Of a DNA stretch of 64,000 nucleotides, positions 57,822-64,000 are shown one piece after another. Origin of the DNA: Burkholderiales bacterium PBB6. Its GTDB lineage: Bacteria > Pseudomonadota > Gammaproteobacteria > Burkholderiales > Burkholderiaceae_C. The notes beneath the pieces are model-generated. The model saw only the letters and a list, made by a program, of their open reading frames with translations. It was not told where the DNA came from and made no database searches. Where the stretch lies: the NCBI GenBank assembly GCA_002255925.1, contig NKIH01000002.1:248001-312000 (forward strand), read 5' to 3'. Made by a program: the position numbers and the translations under genes. Each line of letters opens with the position of its first letter. Within the stretch, counting starts at the first letter, position 1.

Positions 57822-59984
57822 GTTGATCTGCAAACTTGTCCGAAAAGTTCTTCCGGCCAGCGGGTACAGGTAAACATGGCCGTACTGGTAAGGGCTTTCT
57901 TGCCAGGCGCGGCGGTTCGTCAGGTTGTCCACGCCCACGCGCCACAGCCAGTCGATGCCCTGCGCCTTGAAGGCATAACGGCTGGAAAGCCCGAGGGTGG
58001 TCCAGCCCGGGATGCTCACCGAGTTGTCCGGCAGCACGAAGCGGCTGCCTTCATGGCTGATCTGGGTCTGCACCGACAGGCCCGGCACGGCCGCCACCTG
58101 GTAGCCGATCTGCACACGCGCCACACGCTGGGCCACGTTCGCCGGCACCAGGTTGTTGCTGGCAGCAGTGCTGCTGTCTTCGGTGCGGGCCTTCAGCCAC
58201 ATCGCACTGCCGCGCACACTCCAGGCACCTTCGCGCAGGTCCACCGTGCCCTCCAGGCCCCGGTGACGCGCCTGGCCGTCGATGCTGTAGGTCGATCCGG
58301 TGTCGGCCACTTGCGGACGGCTGATGTCGAATCCGGTGACGGACCAGCCGAGCGTCTGGCTCTCATGCTTGAAGCCGGCTTCGAACTGACGGCTCTTGAG
58401 AGCAGGCAAGGGCTGTCCGGCGCTGTTGCCGTAGCCGCTGCGGTTCGGCGTCACGGTGCTTTCGATGCCCTGGCCCCAGCTCAGGTAGGCCATGTCTGCA
58501 GGCGTGGCCTGCCAGGTCACGGCCAGCCAAGGCGTGGTGAACGACTGGTCGTAATCCGTGGGGCGCGAACCATCGGTTCGAACGCTCTGGCGCTCCAGGC
58601 GCGTGTGGCGAACACCCGCCCACAAGCCCGCATCGCCCCACTGCATGCGGTCGAGCAACTGCAACTCGTTGCTGTGCTCGGTGCGGTTGGTGTTTTCGTC
58701 GGTCAGCTCGGGCGCCGGGCTGGTGGCAGCCGTGCCTTGCACGTTGCCGATGCCCGTCCAGTTGTAGGCCTGTCGACCCAGCCGAGACTCATAGCGGCTG
58801 TTCAACCACCCCAGGCTCAGGTGATGAGCCACCGCGCCGGTTTGCACGTCACCGTTCAGCTTTACCGAGAAAACGCGCGTGTTGCGGCGCTCGTTTTCGC
58901 TGCGGAAGTCGTACAGATCGTAGGTGCCGTCTGCGCAGTAGCTGCTGTAGTTGTCGACAGCGCTGCAGCCAAACGGGAAGGCCAGGCGGTCGTCCGTGGT
59001 CAGGCGCTGGGTCATGGCTTCACTGACCACCTGCCAGTTGCTGTCGAGCGTGTGCGTCCAGCGCAGGCTGGCCGTGCGGCCGTCGAACACCACGGGCAAG
59101 GACCAGCGCTGGTTGTTCAGGTTGGTGCGCGGATCCACCGTGCTCGCGTCTGGCAAGGTCGAGCCCAGCAAGCTGAAGCCGGGAATGCTGGGTTGCGATT
59201 GGCGGCTGATTTCCAGCTCGCCTTCCAGGCGGTCCCGCTGGCCGAGCTGGGTGGTGCCGGCGAGCGCCAACAGGTGGCGGCTGCCCTTGGCATCACGCAC
59301 CCAGGGGTCCAGCTGTTCAGCACTCAGGTTCAGGCGCACGCCGGTCTGGGTGGCCGTGTCGACCACGCGGTCGATGTCGGCCGCCAGCTTCATGCTGCCG
59401 GCCTCGGACAGGCCGACCAGGAACTGGCTCGTATTGCCGCCGCGCGGTCGCTTCACCACCAGGTTGACCAGACCGCCGGGCGCGCTGGTGCCGGCCTGCG
59501 CGCCACTGGTGCCCTTGAGCACCTCGACACGTTCCTTGTTATCGAGCGCCAGCGCCGTTTCACCGTTGATCGGCAGGCCGTCGCGGCGGTAGTTGAAGCG
59601 GTTGTCCAGCGCGTAGCCGCGCACCCGCATGGCGGCCCAGTAGCCGGGGGCGTTGTAGGCGTCGCCCAGGCTGGCGTCGAGGCGGGTGATCTCGCCCAGC
59701 GTGTCGATGCCGATATCGGCCAGGCCAGCGGCGTTGCTGCTGGTGGACTGGAAGGGCGAGCGGCCGGGCGAGACGTCGCCAAAGCCGCTCACGCTGACGG
59801 GCGCTGCGGTGGCGCGGCCCGTGACCTGCACGACATTGGCGCTGTCTTGCGCCCAGGCGGCCGGTGTGAGGGCCAGCGTGGCGGCCAGGGCCAGACCATG
59901 CCGGCGGAAATGCACACGGCGTGGCGTGGCAGACGTGGGGGCCGTATTGGCCAGAGCGGATGAAACAAGAAGGATCGATGCCAT
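57816..59984 (-). CDS. TonB-dependent outer-membrane receptor under TPP riboswitch control
   Basis: 722 residues from the ATG at 59984. A signal peptide ends at AWAQ (about residue 46). The plug domain follows (MRVRGYALDNRFNYRRDGLP, VEVLKGTSGAQAGTSAPGGLVNLVVKRP in part, about 120-210). The rest is a beta barrel ending in an outer-membrane-type strand (TFRTSLQINL). By sequence it resembles siderophore receptors such as FhuE/FpvA types. A TPP riboswitch in its 5' region instead predicts uptake of thiamine or a related compound. No other gene of an uptake system is adjacent. Confidence 0.9.
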   Translation of the reverse strand: MASILLVSSALANTAPTSATPRRVHFRRHGLALAATLALTPAAWAQDSANVVQVTGRATAAPVSVSGFGDVSPGRSPFQSTSSNAAGLADIGIDTLGEITRLDASLGDAYNAPGYWAAMRVRGYALDNRFNYRRDGLPINGETALALDNKERVEVLKGTSGAQAGTSAPGGLVNLVVKRPRGGNTSQFLVGLSEAGSMKLAADIDRVVDTATQTGVRLNLSAEQLDPWVRDAKGSRHLLALAGTTQLGQRDRLEGELEISRQSQPSIPGFSLLGSTLPDASTVDPRTNLNNQRWSLPVVFDGRTASLRWTHTLDSNWQVVSEAMTQRLTTDDRLAFPFGCSAVDNYSSYCADGTYDLYDFRSENERRNTRVFSVKLNGDVQTGAVAHHLSLGWLNSRYESRLGRQAYNWTGIGNVQGTAATSPAPELTDENTNRTEHSNELQLLDRMQWGDAGLWAGVRHTRLERQSVRTDGSRPTDYDQSFTTPWLAVTWQATPADMAYLSWGQGIESTVTPNRSGYGNSAGQPLPALKSRQFEAGFKHESQTLGWSVTGFDISRPQVADTGSTYSIDGQARHRGLEGTVDLREGAWSVRGSAMWLKARTEDSSTAASNNLVPANVAQRVARVQIGYQVAAVPGLSVQTQISHEGSRFVLPDNSVSIPGWTTLGLSSRYAFKAQGIDWLWRVGVDNLTNRRAWQESPYQYGHVYLYPLAGRTFRTSLQINL

Positions 59985-60078
59985 CGGAGACTTTCGTGAA
60001 CGGCGATGGCAGGGTGCATGGCCGTGATCACGTGACGCGAAAGCCGGCAGGAATGCCGACGGCACGATCTCAACGATG

Positions 60079-60163
60079 GCTGCTTCCCTGCGCGAGGATT
60101 ACCTCAATCAGGTTCGAAGGGACTTTCTCAGTCGTCACCAGAACTGGCGACAACACCCCTAGC
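60079..60163 (-). promoter_or_regulatory. TPP (THI-box) riboswitch
   Basis: On the minus strand the conserved blocks occur in order: AGGGGTG (from 60160), a variable hairpin, CTGAGA, AGTCCC, GAACCTGAT, GGTAATCC and AGGGAAGC (to 60082). These are the core elements of the thiamine pyrophosphate riboswitch. The receptor start is about 95 bases downstream. A hairpin at 60043-60060 lies in that stretch without a strong U-run, so whether control is on transcription or translation is open. Confidence 0.93.
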
Positions 60164-60201
60164 GGATTGCCACAGCGCCCGGAAGCGCTACAACAGCCAA
60201 C

Positions 60202-60232
60202 ATTATCAACGCGTTTGAATGCACAACGCGTT
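60202..60232 (-). promoter_or_regulatory. -10-like box and repeated AACGCGTT upstream of riboswitch
   Basis: The 8-base palindrome AACGCGTT occurs at 60208-60215 and 60225-60232, with a 17-base period. On the minus strand GATAAT (60207-60202) follows the first copy and may be the -10 of the riboswitch transcript. The repeats would then sit where a regulator binds. Confidence 0.4.
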
Positions 60233-60240
60233 GCGGCATG

Positions 60241-60266
60241 AAAAAGGCCCGCGGTGTGCGGGCCTT
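60241..60266 (-). terminator. terminator of fdxA
   Basis: AAGGCCCGC and GCGGGCCTT pair around 5 bases; on the minus strand TTTTT follows. It lies about 60 bases after the fdxA stop. Confidence 0.92.
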
Positions 60267-60326
60267 GGTGTGACATCAAAGTAGCGGTGTCACGGCGTTG
60301 AGGCTGCGCCATCACGGCGCATGGCT

Positions 60327-60650
60327 TCAGCGCTGCAGTTCGCCGAGCTTGTCCTTGCGGTCTTTCCACTCGTCAGCGTCAGGCAGTGCAGCCTTGCGCT
60401 TGGTGATGCTCGGCCAGAGCTTGGCCAGATCTGCATTGAGCTTGATGTACTGCTGCTGGTCGCCCGGCACGTCTTCTTCCGGCAGGATGGCATTCACCGG
60501 GCATTCCGGGATGCACACGGCGCAATCGATGCACTCGTCCGGATCAATGGTCAGGAAGTTCGGGCCTTCGCGGAAGCAATCGACGGGGCAGACGTCGACG
60601 CAGTCGGTGTACTTGCAGCGGATGCAGGCTTCGGTGACGACGTGGGTCAT
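60327..60650 (-). CDS. fdxA: 7Fe-ferredoxin FdxA
   Basis: 107 residues. [26 protein letters not shown] supplies the modified first cluster motif (CxxxxxxCxxxCP style for a [3Fe-4S] cluster). [12 protein letters not shown] supplies a [4Fe-4S] set. The C-terminal extension ([19 protein letters not shown]) is typical of the Azotobacter FdI-like FdxA group. It is a soluble electron carrier. The start at 60650 gives the conserved MTHVV N-terminus. It lies 105 bases after cobA, with its own terminator. Confidence 0.95.
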   Translation of the reverse strand: MTHVVTEACIRCKYTDCVDVCPVDCFREGPNFLTIDPDECIDCAVCIPECPVNAILPEEDVPGDQQQYIKLNADLAKLWPSITKRKAALPDADEWKDRKDKLGELQR

Positions 60651-60755
60651 GGGGGCGGGCAGTGGTTGGTGATTGATGTGCGCCCCGCAGGGAACGCAGT
60701 CCGTTGCAGCATGCTGCCTCAAAGGCGGCAGCCGGCGCACGGCGAATTGGTGATT

Positions 60756-61529
60756 TTAAGGCTTTGAGAGGCTGGACGAGGCAAGGCCTTGTGCAATCCC
60801 GGGTTCAGGCAGTTGCTGGGGGTGGCTGGCGACCTTGGTGGCGCCAACGCCCACCGTGACGACTGCCGGCCGGCCGGCATGCAGCACGCAGGCGGCAGCC
60901 AGGTCTTTCACGGCATGGTCGCTGACCAGCTGATCAGGCCAGCCCGCGCGCGACACCACGCAGGCCGGTGTGTCGGCAGGCCAGCCAGCATCCAGCAATT
61001 GCCGGGACAAGCTGGCCAGCTGGCGTCCGGCCATGTAGAACACTTCGGTGTCGGCACGGCGGCTGGCGCGCAGTTCGCGCTGCTCGGTCATGGCGGTAGA
61101 GAGCGCCACGCTGCGGCCCTGTCCACGGCGGGTGAGCGGGCGGGCCGTGGCGGCGGCTGCAGCCAGCGCAGCCGTCACGCCGGGCACCACGTCGAAGGGG
61201 ATGCCTTCGGCGTCCAGGGCCAGCAGTTCTTCTTCCAGGCGGCCGAACACGCTCGGATCACCGCCCTTGAGGCGAACCACGCGGGCGCCCGTGCGCGCAA
61301 ACTGCACCAGCAAGGCATTGATGCGCTGCTGGGCGGTGGCATGGTGGGTGAAGCCGCGCTTGCCCACATCCACCCAATTAGCGTCCGGTGCCAGGTCGCG
61401 GAAGGCAGGGTCGGTCAGGGCGTCGAACAAGACCACCTCGGCGCTGGCCAGCACCCGCGCACCGCGCACGGTGATCAGGTCGGCCGCACCGGGGCCGGCG
61501 CCGACGAAGTGGACATGACCGCTGGGCAT
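60756..61529 (-). CDS. cobA: uroporphyrinogen-III C-methyltransferase
   Basis: A SAM-dependent enzyme making precorrin-2, the first step toward siroheme. The 257 residues show VHFVGAGPGAADLITVRGAR at the N-terminus and VRLKGGDPSVFGRLEEEL with VVPGVTAALAAAA. It is the stand-alone SUMT form, without the CysG dehydrogenase/chelatase domain, so those steps need another gene. It lies 13 bases after cysH. Siroheme is the cofactor of CysI encoded upstream in the same run, which fits a joint transcript. Confidence 0.94.
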   Translation of the reverse strand: MPSGHVHFVGAGPGAADLITVRGARVLASAEVVLFDALTDPAFRDLAPDANWVDVGKRGFTHHATAQQRINALLVQFARTGARVVRLKGGDPSVFGRLEEELLALDAEGIPFDVVPGVTAALAAAAATARPLTRRGQGRSVALSTAMTEQRELRASRRADTEVFYMAGRQLASLSRQLLDAGWPADTPACVVSRAGWPDQLVSDHAVKDLAAACVLHAGRPAVVTVGVGATKVASHPQQLPEPGIAQGLASSSLSKP

Positions 61530-61542
61530 GTTGCTGGCTGCT

Positions 61543-62361
61543 TCAGGCCGACACCGCGGCGCTGTCCTGCTTCACGTGCAGGCCGCATTCCTTGGCGTTT
61601 TCGTCTTCCCACCACCAGCGACCGGCGCGGAACTCTTCGCCCACGGCGATGGCGCGGGTGCAGGGGGCGCAGCCGATGCTGGGCATGAACTGGTCATGCA
61701 GCGCGTTGTAAGGCACCTGGTGCGTCTCGATGTAGTGCCAGACGTCGTTCCATGTCCAGTCGACCAGCGGGTTGAACTTGGCGCGACCGTTGGCTTCCAC
61801 TTCCCGGTCGGGCATCGCACCGCGGTTGTTCGACTGTTCCCGGCGCAGGCCGGTGACCCAGGCGGTACGCTTGGCCAGCATGCGGCCCAGCGGCTCCAGC
61901 TTGCGCACCTGGCAGCAGGCCTTGCGCAGCTCGATGCTCTGGTACATCGCCTTCTCGCCGTTCTGGCGCACGAAGTGCACGACGCTTTCCTCGACCGGGC
62001 TGTAGAGCTCCACCGTCAGGCCATAACGCGCCTCGATCTTCGGGATCAGGGCCAGCGTTTCCGGGTTCAGCGCGCCGGTTTGCAGCGTGCCGATGGCGAT
62101 GGGCAATTGGTGCCGTGCGATCAGGTCGGTCAGCACCATGTCTTCGGCGCCCAGGCTGTTGGCCAGGACGACGCTGCCAGGGTGCTCGCTGGCCGCCTGC
62201 TTCAGCAGGGCCAGCGTGGCGGCCAGCCGCTCATCAAAGCCAGGCGTCAGGCGGGCGTACAGCGAGATGGCGCTGGACGTGGCGGGGCCGGCTTCAGGCA
62301 ACGTCGCCCAAGGCAGGGCCGACACTGCGCCGTCGTCGGCGTCAGAGGTGGTGGCGTTCAT
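61543..62361 (-). CDS. cysH: adenylyl-sulfate / phosphoadenylyl-sulfate reductase
   Basis: 272 residues that reduce activated sulfate to sulfite. NSLGAEDMVLTDLI is the nucleotide loop. The cysteine pairs KACCQVRK and GCAPCTRAI mark a [4Fe-4S] cluster, the sign of the APS-reducing form. ECGLH near the C-terminus holds the catalytic Cys. The enzyme therefore probably uses APS directly. It overlaps the DUF934 gene by four bases and precedes cobA. Confidence 0.94.
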   Translation of the reverse strand: MNATTSDADDGAVSALPWATLPEAGPATSSAISLYARLTPGFDERLAATLALLKQAASEHPGSVVLANSLGAEDMVLTDLIARHQLPIAIGTLQTGALNPETLALIPKIEARYGLTVELYSPVEESVVHFVRQNGEKAMYQSIELRKACCQVRKLEPLGRMLAKRTAWVTGLRREQSNNRGAMPDREVEANGRAKFNPLVDWTWNDVWHYIETHQVPYNALHDQFMPSIGCAPCTRAIAVGEEFRAGRWWWEDENAKECGLHVKQDSAAVSA

Positions 62362-62846
62362 GAGCCGGCCCGCGCGAAGAGCGGACGCGCCTCGCGCACG
62401 TCGCCCTGGTAGAAGTCGGTCACCAGCGACAGCGCGCGGCGTGCGCTGGCTTCGTTCTGGTCGTGGCGCAGCTGCACGGCGTCCACGCCGGTGCGTGCCA
62501 GCAGCGGCAGCATGTCGACCAGCACGTCACCGATGGCGCGCACTTCGCCGGTGTAGCGCAGGCGCGAACGCAGCACGCGGGCCTGGCTGTAGCCGCGGCC
62601 GTCGACCCACTTCGGGAATTGCACGGCGATCAGGGCCAGGCGCGGCAGGTCAGCCGCCAGCTCTTCCACGTCGAGCGTGTTCGGGATCACGACGCCGGCG
62701 GGCACGTCGGCCGGCCAGGTGTCGCGCACGGCATGCCACTGCTCGAGCGTCAGCAGGCGGTTCGGGCCGGCCTTCGGGTGCGGATCAGGGCCGTCTTCGC
62801 CACCAACGCGGTGCCAGGAATCGGTGTGGGAGGAAATGAACTTCAT
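62358..62846 (-). CDS. DUF934 protein of the sulfite reductase operon
   Basis: 162 residues (MKFISSHTDSWHRVGGEDG). The DUF934 pattern is seen in GVVIPNTLDVEELAADLPRLALIAVQFPKW and GRGYSQARVLRSRLRY, with VQLRHDQNEASARRAL toward the end. The family always travels with cysI and cysH in proteobacteria and is thought to support sulfite reduction; the exact role is unsettled. It starts 8 bases after cysI and overlaps cysH by four bases. Confidence 0.9.
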   Translation of the reverse strand: MKFISSHTDSWHRVGGEDGPDPHPKAGPNRLLTLEQWHAVRDTWPADVPAGVVIPNTLDVEELAADLPRLALIAVQFPKWVDGRGYSQARVLRSRLRYTGEVRAIGDVLVDMLPLLARTGVDAVQLRHDQNEASARRALSLVTDFYQGDVREARPLFARAGS

Positions 62847-62854
62847 GGCGGATC

Positions 62855-64000
62855 TCAAGCGTTGGCGGGCTGGGCGGTCTCATGGCGCACGGCATCGGCG
62901 GCAGAGCGCAGCGGTGCCACGCCAATGCGGCGCACGGTGTCGATGAAGCGCTCGCCAGCCTCGCGTTCACGGCGGAAGGTCTCGATCAGGGCTTCGATCA
63001 CGTCCGGCACTTCTTCGGCCGCGAAGGACGGGCCGATGACCTTGCCGGGCACGGCCGCGCCGCTGAGGGTCGAGCCATCAGAGCCGCCCACCGAGACCTG
63101 GTACCACTCGTCGCCATCCTTGTCGATGCCGAGGATGCCGATGTGGCCCGTGTGGTGGTGGCCGCAGCTGTTCATGCAGCCGCTGATGTGCAGGTCGATG
63201 TCGCCGAGGTCGTAGACCGCGTCGAGGTCGGTGAAGCGCTCGGTGATGCTGGCCGCCACCGGGATGGAGCGGGCATTCGCCAGCGAGCAGAAGTCACCGC
63301 CCGGGCAGGCGATCATGTCGGTCAGCAGGCCGATGTTCGGCGTGGCGAAACCGGCGTCCTTGGCGGCATGCCACACGGCCAGCAGGTCGGCTTCACGCAC
63401 CCAGGGCAGCAGCAGATTCTGGTCGTGCGTCACGCGCAGCTCGCCCAGCGAATAGCGGTCGGACAGCGTGGCGGCCAGCTCCATCTGCTCGGTGGTGGCG
63501 TCGCCCGGGGCGATGCCGGCGCGCTTGAGCGACAGGGTCACGGCGCGGTAGCCCGGCACCTTGTGGCCATGCACGTTGCGCTCGAGCCAGCGCAGGAAGG
63601 CGGCGGGGGCCGGGCCGGTGCGGTGCGGGTCGAAGCCGGCGGTGGCCGGGCGCACGCCGTGCGGCACGACGAAGTTGCGGGCCACGCGCTCCAGCTCGGA
63701 CACCGGGATGATGTGCTCGCGGCCGTCTGCGTCGCTGTCGATGATCTTGGCGAACTCGGTGTTCACCGCATCGATGAACTTCTGGCCTTCGGCCTTCACC
63801 AGGATCTTGATGCGGGCCTTGTAGGCGTTGTCGCGGCGGCCGTATCGGTTGTAGACGCGGACGATGGCTTCGAGGAAGACCAGGATCTGCTGCCACGGCA
63901 CGAAAGTGTTGATGACCGTGCCGATGACCGGCGTGCGACCCATGCCGCCACCCACCAGCACCTTGAAGCCCACTTCACCTGCGTCGTTCTTCAGCAGCTG
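62855..64000 (-). CDS. cysI: sulfite reductase hemoprotein subunit (5' end outside window)
   Basis: The C-terminal 381 residues of a siroheme nitrite/sulfite reductase; the frame is open at the right edge (QLLKNDAGEVGFKVLVGGG). The four cluster and siroheme ligands are present as CPGGDFC (C-x5-C) and GCMNSCGHHHTG (C-x3-C). It reduces sulfite to sulfide with six electrons. The placement next to DUF934, cysH and cobA makes assimilatory sulfite reductase, not nitrite reductase, the better call. Confidence 0.93.
   Translation of the reverse strand, partial: QLLKNDAGEVGFKVLVGGGMGRTPVIGTVINTFVPWQQILVFLEAIVRVYNRYGRRDNAYKARIKILVKAEGQKFIDAVNTEFAKIIDSDADGREHIIPVSELERVARNFVVPHGVRPATAGFDPHRTGPAPAAFLRWLERNVHGHKVPGYRAVTLSLKRAGIAPGDATTEQMELAATLSDRYSLGELRVTHDQNLLLPWVREADLLAVWHAAKDAGFATPNIGLLTDMIACPGGDFCSLANARSIPVAASITERFTDLDAVYDLGDIDLHISGCMNSCGHHHTGHIGILGIDKDGDEWYQVSVGGSDGSTLSGAAVPGKVIGPSFAAEEVPDVIEALIETFRREREAGERFIDTVRRIGVAPLRSAADAVRHETAQPANA

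Noticed and set aside
57780-59963. Plus-strand open frame of about 727 codons opposite the TonB receptor
   Set aside because: Antisense of a well-supported receptor with signal peptide and riboswitch.

Overview
The window looks like chromosomal DNA of a GC-rich betaproteobacterium of the order Burkholderiales (Rubrivivax/Leptothrix/Comamonadaceae-like). The evidence is gene content and order: smc-zipA-ligA, dapC-dapD-PilU-like-dapE-prmB, thrS-infC-rpmI-rplT-pheST-ihfA-merR, a cysI-DUF934-cysH-cobA sulfur block, and a Liv-type transporter joined to beta-oxidation genes. Genes are densely packed, with many 4-base stop/start overlaps. I saw no insertion sequence, prophage or CRISPR array. The assignment rests on family recognition by eye, not on a database search.

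Layout. 1-7540 (minus): an ABC-F ATPase cut by the window edge, prmB, the lysine/diaminopimelate genes dapE, dapD and dapC with a PilT/PilU-type ATPase between them, a SET-domain methyltransferase and queF. 7768-16623 (plus): smc, zipA, a PaeA/YtfL-type membrane protein, a small secreted protein and ligA. 16611-21301: an exported EF-Tu-domain-3-like protein, def, a FecR/DUF6600 secreted protein, and the divergent pair tesA/ybbA. 21361-25135 (minus): parvulin, bolA, yciB, msrB and selO, the last four in overlapping frames. 25262-42895 (plus): a catabolic block with an acyl-CoA ligase, a five-gene Liv-type ABC transporter, a hydratase/dehydrogenase fusion, thiolase, thioesterases, an acyl-CoA dehydrogenase and reductases. 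Together these read as uptake, activation and beta-oxidation of a carboxylic acid of unknown identity. 43055-54506 (plus): tex, a patatin-like protein, then the translation operon thrS-infC-rpmI-rplT-pheS-pheT-ihfA and a MerR regulator. 54538-57778: a small accessory-looking segment bounded by tRNA-Pro and two tRNA-Asn genes. It holds a gingipain/caspase-like (clan CD) protease with a small overlapping partner, an H-NS-type protein and a small cysteine-rich protein. 57816-60163 (minus): a TonB-dependent receptor behind a TPP riboswitch. 60327-64000 (minus): fdxA, cobA, cysH, DUF934 and cysI (cut by the window edge).

Most notable: (1) a thrS leader with a 12-residue leader peptide holding four Thr codons before an intrinsic terminator, which fits ribosome-mediated attenuation; (2) infC apparently starting at a rare ATC codon; (3) a cytoplasmic clan CD cysteine protease overlapping a small gene, beside an H-NS-like gene; (4) a TPP riboswitch on a TonB receptor, predicting thiamine-related uptake; (5) an exported protein built on an EF-Tu domain 3 fold; (6) a LivF ATPase with arginine in place of the Walker A lysine.
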